This document shows positions 52,549 through 61,598 of a stretch of DNA of 64,000 bases, piece by piece. A program made the position numbers and the translations under genes. The first letter of the stretch is position 1. Every line of letters starts with the position of its first letter. This DNA is from an uncultured bacterium. Lineage in GTDB: Bacteria; Bacteroidota; Ignavibacteria; UBA10030; BY39. A model generated the notes under the pieces. The model was not told the origin of the DNA. It worked only from the letters and a program-made list of their open reading frames with translations, and made no database searches. Location: positions 1-64,000 of the forward strand of contig CALCJK010000010.1 of assembly GCA_937967455.1 (NCBI GenBank), read 5' to 3'.

Positions 52549-53649
52549 ATGGATACTAGAGATTTAAAAAAATATCATAGGTTAAAACTTTTGCTACCTC
52601 TGGGAGAATCCTTTTTTTTCTTAATTGTTATGATACTTTTGGTACACTTTGGTATTTCTGCATATTTTGAAGCTTGTGTTAAGGATTTGAGTCAAAACAT
52701 TATTATATCATTTTTGCTTTTTGTATTCATTTTTGGTTTTGTTGGTTATCTAGTCGATTTTCCAGTATCATATTACTTGGAATTTGTAATTGAAAAAAAA
52801 TATAATCTGTCTAACCAAAATTTTAAGAATTGGTTAATTGATAAATTTAAATCAATCCTGGTCATTATATTAATTACAATTCCAATTTTATTGGTATTTT
52901 ATTTAGTGCTTTTAGAGTTCGGGAAATTGTGGTGGTTGCCAGTAGGAATTTTTATTTTTTTGTTCTCAACATTATTGGTTCGAATAGCACCAATATTTAT
53001 ATTCCCTTTATTTCACAAGTTTGTACCAATAGAAAACTCTGAATTGAAAGATAACTTAAAACTTTTATGCAGAAAATATAATTTTGATGTTGAAGGAGTT
53101 TTTCAATTTGATATGAGCAAACGAACAAAAAAGGTAAATGCTGGATTTGCTGGAATTGGAAAGTCTAGAAGAATAATTCTTTCTGATAATCTCCTTGAAA
53201 ATTTCAATAAAGATGAAATTATTAGTATATTTGCTCATGAATTGGGCCATTACAAATTGAAACATTTATGGAAAATTACTTTGTTTGGTTTTATTATTAT
53301 TTTATTAGGACTTTGGTTAGCATCGATTGTATATGATTATTTAATTACTAGCTATGGGTTTAAGTCTAGTGCTCAGCTGGCAGCTCTACCTTTGCTGGGT
53401 ATTATTTTATATCTATATGGATTTCTAACTTTGCCAATAAATAATTTTATTTCTAGAAAATATGAATTTGAAGCTGATCAGTTTGCATTATCAGCGATAG
53501 AAAATAAAAGTCAATTTGTGAGTGCGTTAAAAAAGCTGGCAGAAATAAACTTAGCGGATTTAGATCCAAATCCTATAATAGAATTTTTGTTTTATGACCA
53601 TCCATCATTAAGTAAAAGGATTGCTTTCGCTGAAAAGTTTTTAAAATAA
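52549..53649 (+). CDS. Ste24/HtpX-type M48 membrane metallopeptidase
   Basis: 366 aa with several membrane segments and the zinc site HELGHYK (His230, Glu231, His234) plus the third ligand Glu308 in YEFEADQFALSA. The N-terminal segments and YLVDFPVSYYLEFVIEKKYN-like phrase (FPVSYYLEFVIEKKYN) resemble CAAX prenyl protease 1 (Ste24). In bacteria such enzymes take part in membrane protein quality control. It begins a run of envelope genes (8 nt before plsC-like). Confidence 0.9.
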   Translation: MDTRDLKKYHRLKLLLPLGESFFFLIVMILLVHFGISAYFEACVKDLSQNIIISFLLFVFIFGFVGYLVDFPVSYYLEFVIEKKYNLSNQNFKNWLIDKFKSILVIILITIPILLVFYLVLLEFGKLWWLPVGIFIFLFSTLLVRIAPIFIFPLFHKFVPIENSELKDNLKLLCRKYNFDVEGVFQFDMSKRTKKVNAGFAGIGKSRRIILSDNLLENFNKDEIISIFAHELGHYKLKHLWKITLFGFIIILLGLWLASIVYDYLITSYGFKSSAQLAALPLLGIILYLYGFLTLPINNFISRKYEFEADQFALSAIENKSQFVSALKKLAEINLADLDPNPIIEFLFYDHPSLSKRIAFAEKFLK

Positions 53650-53656
53650 TTTTGAT

Positions 53657-54367
53657 ATGATACTATCGATCATAAAAATAATATTGATATTTGTTATAAG
53701 TGTATTATCAGGTGTTGCTGCTTTAATAACTATTCCAATCAATAAAGATGGAAGGGTGTTTCATTATCTGGCTAAATTGTATGCCAAGGGAATATTACTG
53801 GTGAGTGGTGTGAAGGTTAAAACAGTAGGTATAGAAAATTTACAAGAAGGTCAAAGTTATATTTATGTATCGAATCATGCCAGCGGTTTTGATATACCCG
53901 CAGTAATTGCAGGTATTCCAGATCAGATTAGATTAGTTTACAAAAAAGAGCTCGGTAAAGTGCCTATATGGGGTTGGGCATTAAAATATAATAAAACATA
54001 TATTCCAATAGATAGAGCAAGCGGTACTGATGCAATTAAAAGTTTGGAAGAAGCAGCTGAAAAAATTAAAAATGGTGCATCGGTTCTATTATTTGCTGAA
54101 GGTACAAGAACCAAAGATGGAAAGCTCCAACCATTTAAAAGAGGTGCCTTTAATTTGGCTGTAAAATCCGGTGTTCCTGTTATACCACTTACAATTAATG
54201 GCAGTTATAAGATTTTGCCTAAAAAGAAATTCAGAATTGTTCCAGGACAAATTACACTCGTTCTTGGGAAACCAATAGAAGTTAAAGCAAATGGTGGGAA
54301 ACAAGAAGAACTACGCTTGATGGATGAAGTTTATAGAGTTATATCAACTAATTATGTTGAACAATAA
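53657..54367 (+). CDS. 1-acyl-sn-glycerol-3-phosphate acyltransferase (PlsC-like)
   Basis: LPLAT-family membrane enzyme making phosphatidic acid from lysophosphatidic acid. One N-terminal membrane segment, the HX4D motif NHASGFD, the substrate motif LFAEGTRTKDGKLQPFKRGA and VIPLTING. 236 aa, normal length. It lies 24 nt before kdsB, which has no ATG and may rely on coupling to this gene. Confidence 0.9.
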   Translation: MILSIIKIILIFVISVLSGVAALITIPINKDGRVFHYLAKLYAKGILLVSGVKVKTVGIENLQEGQSYIYVSNHASGFDIPAVIAGIPDQIRLVYKKELGKVPIWGWALKYNKTYIPIDRASGTDAIKSLEEAAEKIKNGASVLLFAEGTRTKDGKLQPFKRGAFNLAVKSGVPVIPLTINGSYKILPKKKFRIVPGQITLVLGKPIEVKANGGKQEELRLMDEVYRVISTNYVEQ

Positions 54368-54391
54368 TAAATATGGTTACTTTTAAAAATC

Positions 54392-55168
54392 TTGTACAAG
54401 AATTCTAAAAAAATAATTGCAATTATTCCAGCTAGATATGGCTCTGTGAGATTGCCAGGTAAGGTACTTCTTGAAATTGATGGAAAGCCAATCATTCAAT
54501 ATGTCTATGAAAATGTTAGTAAATCAAGGTTAATTGATGATATTATCGTCGCGACTGATGATCAGAAAGTTGTAAATGCAGTTGAATCGTTTGGTGGAAG
54601 GGCAATCCTAACTCCTTCTGAGTTAAAAAGTGGGAGCGACAGAATCGCATATGTAGCTAAAGATTTACAAAATACTGAAATAATTGTAAATGTACAGGGA
54701 GATGAGCCACTTATATCTTTTGAAATGATTGATAGTACAATAAGTTTGTTGATCGATGATGAAAATATTTTAGTTGGAACACCAATAAAAAGAATTGTTA
54801 ATACTGAAGATCTAATAAATCCAAATGTTGTTAAGGTAGTAATTGATAATTTTGGGAATGCAATTTATTTTTCTAGATCACCAATACCATACTTTAGAGT
54901 CTCAAAAGAATTAAATGAATGGGTTAAAACGGGCAACTACTTTAAACATATTGGAATATATGTATTTCAACGAGAGTTTTTAATGAAATTTAGCAAAATG
55001 GAAGAGTCAAAACTAGAAAAACTTGAAAAGTTAGAACAACTTCGTATAATTGAAAATGGATATAAAATTAGAACAACGATAACTGAATATGAAAACTTTT
55101 CAATAGATACAATAGAAGATTTTGAGAAAATAAAAAATGTGATAACCAAAAGAAAAGAGAAAATATGA
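54392..55168 (+). CDS. kdsB: 3-deoxy-manno-octulosonate cytidylyltransferase, TTG start
   Basis: Activates KDO with CTP for LPS core. Motifs IPARYGSVRLPGKVL, IVATDDQKVVNAVESFGG, GGRAILTPSELKSGSDRIAYVA-like stretch (LTPSELKSGSDRIAY), NVQGDEPLIS. Between the upstream in-frame stop (54368-54370) and IPARYGS there is no ATG; only ATA, TTA and TTG codons occur, so TTG 54392 is the best start. Overlaps the DUF502 gene by 4 nt. With the LpxH-like and LptFG genes it proves an LPS pathway. Confidence 0.92.
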   Translation: MYKNSKKIIAIIPARYGSVRLPGKVLLEIDGKPIIQYVYENVSKSRLIDDIIVATDDQKVVNAVESFGGRAILTPSELKSGSDRIAYVAKDLQNTEIIVNVQGDEPLISFEMIDSTISLLIDDENILVGTPIKRIVNTEDLINPNVVKVVIDNFGNAIYFSRSPIPYFRVSKELNEWVKTGNYFKHIGIYVFQREFLMKFSKMEESKLEKLEKLEQLRIIENGYKIRTTITEYENFSIDTIEDFEKIKNVITKRKEKI

Positions 55169-55788
55169 AATTGGATAAAGTAAATATTTTAACAAATTTT
55201 AGAAACTCTTTTATGCGTGGTATAGCTGTTATAGTTCCTATTGTGATTACAATAATAGTTCTGAAAACATTATTTGAGGCAATTGATGGAATCATTTCAC
55301 CACTAACAGATGAGTTAATTGGTTTCCATGTACCTGGAGTCGGTTTTGTAACTATGCTTTTGCTAATTATGATAGTAGGTTTAATGTCCCGTAATTTAAT
55401 TGGTAGGTTTATAATAAAATTTTTTGATAAGTTAATTTCAACGCTTCCACTTGCTCGAACAATATATAGTGCAATTAGGGATCTTATTTCTGCATTCGCA
55501 ATTAGTGCTAAAAGCAAAACTTTCAAAAATGTAGTTGTAGTTGAATATCCAAGAGTTGGACTTTATTCTGTTGGATTTGCGACAAATGAGGTTTTTATGA
55601 ATTTGGATGGGCAAAATAATACAGATCTTGTATCAGTATATTTTCCTCATCCTCCAAATCCAACATCTGGTGTTTTAATTTTTGTACCTCGTGATCAAAT
55701 AAAAGTATTGAATTTAACCATTGAAGAAGGGTTAAAACTTGTTCTTTCTGGTGGTGTTGTTTCAAAAAGCGAAATTAAAATAAAATAA
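55165..55788 (+). CDS. DUF502-family membrane protein
   Basis: 207 aa with two N-terminal membrane segments (GIAVIVPIVITIIVLKTLFEAI; GVGFVTMLLLIMIVGLMSR) then a soluble C-terminal domain with LISTLPLARTIYSAIRDLISAF and FPHPPNPTSGVLIFVPRDQI, the DUF502 signature. No biochemical role is established; plant relatives (LCV proteins) are membrane-associated. Overlaps kdsB and precedes pyrG by 13 nt. Confidence 0.85.
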   Translation: MKLDKVNILTNFRNSFMRGIAVIVPIVITIIVLKTLFEAIDGIISPLTDELIGFHVPGVGFVTMLLLIMIVGLMSRNLIGRFIIKFFDKLISTLPLARTIYSAIRDLISAFAISAKSKTFKNVVVVEYPRVGLYSVGFATNEVFMNLDGQNNTDLVSVYFPHPPNPTSGVLIFVPRDQIKVLNLTIEEGLKLVLSGGVVSKSEIKIK

Positions 55789-55801
55789 ATAATGGTGACT
55801 T

Positions 55802-57427
55802 ATGGTGAGAAAAAATCCTATAAAATATATTTTTGTAACAGGTGGTGTGGTGTCTTCTTTGGGGAAAGGGATAGCAGCTGCTTCACTTGGGTTATTGCTT
55901 AAATCAAGAGGTTTGAGAGTCACAATTCAAAAATTCGATCCATATCTTAATGTGGATCCGGGAACAATGAATCCTTATCAGCATGGAGAAGTTTATGTAA
56001 CTGAAGATGGTGCTGAAACGGATCTCGATTTAGGTCATTATGAACGGTTTTTGGATATTAACACAACAAAACAAAATAATGCAACAACAGGTCAGGTATA
56101 TTATGAAGTAATTACAAGAGAAAGGAGAGGTGATTATTTAGGTGGTACTGTACAGGTAATACCCCATATAACGGATGAAATAATGCGTAGGTTTGAAATA
56201 CTGGGCTTGAGTGGAAACTATGATATAATTATAACTGAAATTGGTGGTACAGTTGGTGATATAGAAAGCCTCCCATTTTTAGAAGCAATGAGACAATTTA
56301 TGAATCGAGTTGGTAGAAAAAATGCTATTAGTATCCATGTTACTTTAGTTCCTTATATTAGTTCAGCTGGTGAGATTAAAACAAAGCCTACGCAACATAG
56401 TGTTAGTACTTTACGCGAGATAGGAATTCAGCCCGATATATTAATTTGTCGTTCAGATAGAATACTTCCCGATGAGGTAAGAAAAAAAATTGCATTGTTT
56501 ACAAATGTTGATCAGGAACTTGTAATAAGCGCTCCTGATATGGAAACTATTTATGAAGTGCCTCTTGTATTTGAAGAACAAGATCTGGATGATCTGGTTT
56601 TGGAGAAACTTGATTTAACCTGCCCACAACCTAATTTGAAAAGCTGGAGGAAAATGGTTCACAGAATAAAAAATCCTTCAGGTACGGTAACAATTGGTAT
56701 ATGTGGAAAATATACAGAGCATCACGATGCATATAAAAGCATAGTAGAGGCTTTTATACATGCTGGTGCGGCTAATAATGTAAGAGTAAATCTCAAATGG
56801 ATTTCTGCAGAGAAAATTGAAAAAAATAATGTGAATAAACATTTAGATAATATTTCAGGTTTACTTGTAGCTCCTGGTTTTGGCGAAAGAGGTATCGAAG
56901 GAAAAATATTAGCGGTTAAGTATGTCAGAGAAATGAATATACCGTTTTTTGGAATTTGCCTGGGTATGCAATGTGCTGTAATTGAATTCGCTCGTAATGT
57001 TTGTGGACTTAAAAATGCGAACAGTGCAGAGTTTGAAACTACAAATCAAAATGTAATTGATTTAATGTTAGAACAAAAGAAAGTTAAAGAATATGGTGGA
57101 ACCATGCGTCTGGGTTCGTTCCCTTGTAAATTGAAAATAAATACAAACGCACACAACGCGTATAAAAAGGATCTAATACATGAGCGCCACAGGCATCGTT
57201 ATGAAGTGAATAATGCTTTTGTCGGTAAACTACAGGAATGTGGATTAATTGTGAGTGGTGTTTGTCCTCAAAACAATCTGGTTGAAATTGTTGAGCTGCA
57301 AAATCATCCATGGTTTGTTGGTGTACAGTTCCATCCAGAATTAAAATCTCGCGCTACAAATCCTCATCCACTCTTTAGAGATTTTGTTAAGGCAGCAATA
57401 AACTTTAGTAAATTGGAAACGATATAA
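55802..57427 (+). CDS. pyrG: CTP synthase
   Basis: Amidates UTP to CTP using glutamine. Synthase domain with [46 protein letters not shown]; glutaminase domain with [18 protein letters not shown] (nucleophile Cys), and FHPELKSR (His, Glu). Length 541 aa is normal. CTP is the substrate of KdsB upstream, so this gene order is sensible. A TPR gene follows after 7 nt. Confidence 0.97.
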   Translation: MVRKNPIKYIFVTGGVVSSLGKGIAAASLGLLLKSRGLRVTIQKFDPYLNVDPGTMNPYQHGEVYVTEDGAETDLDLGHYERFLDINTTKQNNATTGQVYYEVITRERRGDYLGGTVQVIPHITDEIMRRFEILGLSGNYDIIITEIGGTVGDIESLPFLEAMRQFMNRVGRKNAISIHVTLVPYISSAGEIKTKPTQHSVSTLREIGIQPDILICRSDRILPDEVRKKIALFTNVDQELVISAPDMETIYEVPLVFEEQDLDDLVLEKLDLTCPQPNLKSWRKMVHRIKNPSGTVTIGICGKYTEHHDAYKSIVEAFIHAGAANNVRVNLKWISAEKIEKNNVNKHLDNISGLLVAPGFGERGIEGKILAVKYVREMNIPFFGICLGMQCAVIEFARNVCGLKNANSAEFETTNQNVIDLMLEQKKVKEYGGTMRLGSFPCKLKINTNAHNAYKKDLIHERHRHRYEVNNAFVGKLQECGLIVSGVCPQNNLVEIVELQNHPWFVGVQFHPELKSRATNPHPLFRDFVKAAINFSKLETI

Positions 57428-57434
57428 TATTAGA

Positions 57435-58946
57435 ATGAAATATTTTGTTGCGACATTTTTATATATAGTTTATTTCTCTGTAGCAGTTGGATTTGATAAT
57501 TCTACAGATTATGAAAAAGCTGCCATTTTAACTAGATTAGGAATTTCGCATTTATTCAATTTCGAATTTGATAAAGCGAACCATTTTTTTAACGATGTAA
57601 TAAAAAATTTTCCTGACCATCCTCAGTCATATATCAGTAAGTCTGCACCTCCATTATGGAAATTTTTGCTCAGTAAATCCCCAAACGATTACTATGAAGC
57701 GAGTAAACTAATCGACAAAGCTATTCAAGTTGCTGAAAAATATGCTGAAAAAAACAAAAATGATCCCCACGCTTTAACAAATTTAGGTGTAGCATACGGT
57801 AGTAGAGTGTTCTTGAACTTGAGAAACGAAAATTATCTGAGTATGATATTCGATCTTAAAAAAAGTTATAATGCTTTGAATGATGCTGTAAAAATTAATC
57901 CAGAATACTATGATGCTTATCTTGGTTTAGGTATTTACCATTATTCTATTGGTTCACTACCTAAAGCATTAAAGTGGGTAGTATCATTACTTGGTTTTGA
58001 GGGTAATATCGAAAAAGGTTTAAAAGAAATCGAACTGGTTGCTGAAAAGGGAAATTGGCTGAAGGTTGAAGCGGAATTTTATCTTACTCAATTCTATCCC
58101 TGGCATACAGGTGAATTTGACAATGCAAAAAATATAATTAATAAGTTATTATTTCAATATCCTGATAATCAAATATTTCTATACACGCGCGGTGTCTTTA
58201 ATCTTAATCAAAATAATGTCGATAGTGCGATGAATGATTTTTTCCGAATTAAAAATCAGAAGAGCTATCCAATTCCACGTTTATATGAATTCACTTTGTT
58301 TAGATTAGGTGAATGTAATTTTAAATTGGGGAAGTATAATATAGCTATTGATTATTACAAAGAGTTTATTAAGACTTATTCAGAACAAATATATATAACT
58401 CAAGCATTGCTCAATTTGGGTATAGCTTTGGAATTTACGAAACGAAGAGAAGAAGCTTTACAATACTACCAGCAAGCGGCAAATTCAAAATCAAAATATG
58501 GTGATGATTTATATGCTTTGGAATTATCAAAAAAGTTTTTCAAAAACAGAATTGGGGAATTAGATAGCTTACTAATTGTTGCCAGAAATTTTAATAAATC
58601 AGGAAATTATTCAGCTGCTATATCAGTTTATAATTCTTTACTTAAGAAAGATAATTTGAGCGATGAGCAAAAGCAAGAAATATTTTTTAAGTACGGTGAG
58701 TGTTGTTATGATGCAAAAATGTATAAAGAAGCGGAAATAAATTTCCGGGAGGTTATAAAACTAAATAATGATAAAAATAATTGGATGATTCCTTGGTCAA
58801 AATTCTATCTTGGCCAGATTTACCACAAAGCCGAAAATAAACCTGAATCTATAAAATATTTTGAAAATGTTTTAAATTATAGTAATTATCTGAACGAACG
58901 CTGGCTACGTTATAGGGTCGAACGTATTTTAAAATCGTTAAAGTAA
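57435..58946 (+). CDS. Exported TPR protein
   Basis: 503 aa with a signal peptide (MKYFVATFLYIVYFSVAVG) and about eight TPR-type helices: AILTRLGISHLFNFEFDKANHFF, IKTYSEQIYITQALLNLG, RREEALQYYQQAANSKSKYG, YKEAEINFREVIKLNND and more. Likely a periplasmic or surface scaffold protein. It ends directly against the convergent transglutaminase gene (0-nt gap). Partner unknown. Confidence 0.78.
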   Translation: MKYFVATFLYIVYFSVAVGFDNSTDYEKAAILTRLGISHLFNFEFDKANHFFNDVIKNFPDHPQSYISKSAPPLWKFLLSKSPNDYYEASKLIDKAIQVAEKYAEKNKNDPHALTNLGVAYGSRVFLNLRNENYLSMIFDLKKSYNALNDAVKINPEYYDAYLGLGIYHYSIGSLPKALKWVVSLLGFEGNIEKGLKEIELVAEKGNWLKVEAEFYLTQFYPWHTGEFDNAKNIINKLLFQYPDNQIFLYTRGVFNLNQNNVDSAMNDFFRIKNQKSYPIPRLYEFTLFRLGECNFKLGKYNIAIDYYKEFIKTYSEQIYITQALLNLGIALEFTKRREEALQYYQQAANSKSKYGDDLYALELSKKFFKNRIGELDSLLIVARNFNKSGNYSAAISVYNSLLKKDNLSDEQKQEIFFKYGECCYDAKMYKEAEINFREVIKLNNDKNNWMIPWSKFYLGQIYHKAENKPESIKYFENVLNYSNYLNERWLRYRVERILKSLK

Positions 58947-60539
58947 CTATTTCTTCACAGGTTCCCAATCTCCATAGGTTTCTATATTTATTTGAACTTG
59001 AGGATCAACAACATAATTTTCATAAGAATTATAGTACCAGCCTAAATATTCAGAGTTACCACCACTTTGTGTTGTAATTAAGAATCTGTTAGGTAAGTGT
59101 CCGATATTTAATGCTTGATCACGAGGTAGTGGTTTATCTCCCCCCTGTGGATCGATCGGAATCCAGCCATAGTTTGGAAGGTAAACTTCAGGCCAGCGGT
59201 GAAATACATCATCTATGCTTGCATCATCACCACGGACAACTATACTACCAACATAGCGTGCTGGTAAACCAGCAGCACGACAGAGAGAGATGAAACTGAA
59301 AGTGTACTCTGAGCAAGATCCAGTTCCTCTTTTTAATACAAAAGGAGCTGCATTCCATCCGCCTTCAAGTTTATATTCTAATGTATTACGAACATAATCA
59401 AAAATTTTTCTTGCGATCCAGTACGGATTTTGTTCATTGCCTACAATTTTTTTCGCTAAATCTTTTATGTATTCATCATCTATTAGATACTTAGATTCGT
59501 TTGTAGTGTAGGTTTTAATGATTTCTTTGGGGATGTCTGATAGTTTACCGCATTTATCAGGAAAAATAAAATAATTAATTTCAGAAATTTTAGCTTCAAC
59601 CTTCATTATTGAATTAAGTGTTGATTCTGTTTTAATATTTTTATAATTAAAAGCTGCAAACTGTTGTGTAAATTTATCTTTTATAAACTTGCAATTATCA
59701 GGTATGAATTCGATATTCAAAATTTTTTGTTGTGGTAAATTTTCCGGTATTGCAATATAAGTATCTAAGTTTTTCAATTCTCCCTGACCATAAATTTTAA
59801 CTTGATGCGTAAATGTTATAATAGCATGACGTTCATTTTCTAATTTATAAATTTCATCGTCCTCTCTAATTAATTGGTAGATTTCATCGTTTTGATAATC
59901 TACATTCCAGAGATATTTTCCGTCGTATGCAAGCCCCCTCGGATATGGTCCAGGTGACTTTATAGTTAATATTATATCTCCAGTTTTAGATTCCATCATA
60001 TAGATTTCATCCATCATGCGATCAGAGCACCAGAGATATTTCCCATCAAATGTCAAGTCCTGAGGATAATTTGCTGGAGCTGGAAATGATTGAACTGCTG
60101 TCCCATCGCTAAGGTCAATTTTCATAATCTTTTTTTCTCTGAAATCTGTAACCCATAGCGTAACTCCGTCCCAGGCTAATCCACAGGGGTTATCGCTAGG
60201 CGCATCAATTGTTGCTATTATTGTTCCATCATTGGGATCAAGTTTAAAAATTTTTTTTAGCTTTTCATCTACATTCCAAAGAAATTTACCGTCGAATGCT
60301 AAACCCATTGGCCAGAAGCCAGGAGATTTTATATCACGTACTACATTACCATTAATCGGATCAATACAGATTAATTTATCAGCTTTGTGATCGGCAACCC
60401 ATAAAAATTTGCCGTCAAATACAAGTCCCGTTGGATGATTGTAGGGTAACTTAAAATTCTTTAAAATCTTTCCAGGAAAAGTAAAAACTGATTGTGTTAA
60501 AAATGATATAATCATTATGAGAAAAATTAAATGTTTCAT
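58947..60539 (-). CDS. Secreted beta-propeller fused to a transglutaminase-like protease domain
   Basis: I choose ATG 60539 because AAAGGGG lies 5 nt upstream; a GTG at 60554 adds five residues. Signal peptide (MKHLIFLIMIISFLTQSVF), then five propeller blades of about 45 aa with the NHL/SMP-30-like phrase FDGKFLWVADHKADKLICID, a linker domain (about 240-370), and a transglutaminase-like domain: Cys409 in GTGSCSEYTFSF, His447 in VFHRWPEVYLP and Asp in IPIDPQGG. Could cut or crosslink proteins; substrate unknown. Second gene of the unit, overlapping the gene upstream at the GTG. Confidence 0.85.
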   Translation of the reverse strand: MKHLIFLIMIISFLTQSVFTFPGKILKNFKLPYNHPTGLVFDGKFLWVADHKADKLICIDPINGNVVRDIKSPGFWPMGLAFDGKFLWNVDEKLKKIFKLDPNDGTIIATIDAPSDNPCGLAWDGVTLWVTDFREKKIMKIDLSDGTAVQSFPAPANYPQDLTFDGKYLWCSDRMMDEIYMMESKTGDIILTIKSPGPYPRGLAYDGKYLWNVDYQNDEIYQLIREDDEIYKLENERHAIITFTHQVKIYGQGELKNLDTYIAIPENLPQQKILNIEFIPDNCKFIKDKFTQQFAAFNYKNIKTESTLNSIMKVEAKISEINYFIFPDKCGKLSDIPKEIIKTYTTNESKYLIDDEYIKDLAKKIVGNEQNPYWIARKIFDYVRNTLEYKLEGGWNAAPFVLKRGTGSCSEYTFSFISLCRAAGLPARYVGSIVVRGDDASIDDVFHRWPEVYLPNYGWIPIDPQGGDKPLPRDQALNIGHLPNRFLITTQSGGNSEYLGWYYNSYENYVVDPQVQINIETYGDWEPVKK

Positions 60540-60550
60540 TTTTTCCCCTT

Positions 60551-61588
60551 TCACTTTATTAAAAGTAGTTTTTTAGTTTCAATGTATTTATCAGTTTTTA
60601 TCCGATAAAAATATATTCCGCTGGATAAGTTATCTGCATCATATTTTATTTCATAGATGCCTGGTGAATGGATAGAGTTTATTAATTCATCGATCAAGCA
60701 TCCATTTATATCAAAAATATCGATATTTATATTTGATTTATTTCCAACTTCGTATTTAATTGTAGTTGTATTGTTGAATGGATTCGGAAAGTTCTGATAT
60801 AGTTTAAAACTTAATTCATTTACAAGATCAACTAAAAGTGGATGGTAAGATTCGAGTTCCTGCATTTGCCCAAGTATAAAATATCTTCCAAGGTTTAGAT
60901 ATGAAAGATCTACTTTAATAGGTGGTGTAACCTTTTTTATAGTCCATAATCCATTTGCAATCCAGTGTGTATCCGGAATTACTATTATTGGAAATTCGAT
61001 AGAGAAAATTAAATAATTAATAGAGTAGTTGATCACAAATTTTTTACTAAGAAAATTTCCAGTTGAAATAGTTATATATTCATCATTAAATCTTTTTCCA
61101 GAAATTTTTACTCTTAAAGGATATGATATCCCATTCATAACAATTGTTGTATCTCTTGATGCAATTGTGTATTCAGCATTAATTTGTTGTGCGAATCGAA
61201 AATATGAATGCCAACCAATAAAGTTTTGAAAGAATTTTAAAAGTCCAAGTGTATCAAGGATAAGTATTGAATCCATATTTGGGAAAAGTTTTGTATATAA
61301 CCAGCCATTTGTAGTTTCAAGATGTATATAATTTGTATCAGTATTGATTTGTGAATTTTTTGGTTTAGAAAAAACAAAATTTGCATTTTTCCCTGCGAAC
61401 ATATCTTTGACTGCATATGTATCTATACGAATAGTGGATAATTCCTGAATTGGATTTCCAAGTGTGTCGAGTGGTGTTATTTTATAATTCCATTTGAATC
61501 CAATAGAAGCAGGGAAAAAATCACTTGCAAATTGAGCAAAAACAGTTTTACAGATAAAAAATAAAAATAATATTTTGAGTATTTTCAT
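60551..61588 (-). CDS. Secreted protein with type IX sorting domain
   Basis: 345 aa, signal peptide (MKILKILFLFFICKTVFAQ), a middle domain with FFPASIGFKWNYKI and YIHLETTNGWLYTKLF that resembles lipoprotein beta domains, and a C-terminal sorting domain (about 260-345): LYQNFPNPFNNTTTIKYEV to YFYRIKTDKYIETKKLLLIK. No enzymatic motif seen. It follows the right-handed helix protein gene by 10 nt and overlaps the transglutaminase gene's GTG. Confidence 0.8.
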   Translation of the reverse strand: MKILKILFLFFICKTVFAQFASDFFPASIGFKWNYKITPLDTLGNPIQELSTIRIDTYAVKDMFAGKNANFVFSKPKNSQINTDTNYIHLETTNGWLYTKLFPNMDSILILDTLGLLKFFQNFIGWHSYFRFAQQINAEYTIASRDTTIVMNGISYPLRVKISGKRFNDEYITISTGNFLSKKFVINYSINYLIFSIEFPIIVIPDTHWIANGLWTIKKVTPPIKVDLSYLNLGRYFILGQMQELESYHPLLVDLVNELSFKLYQNFPNPFNNTTTIKYEVGNKSNINIDIFDINGCLIDELINSIHSPGIYEIKYDADNLSSGIYFYRIKTDKYIETKKLLLIK

Positions 61589-61598
61589 TTCAACTATT

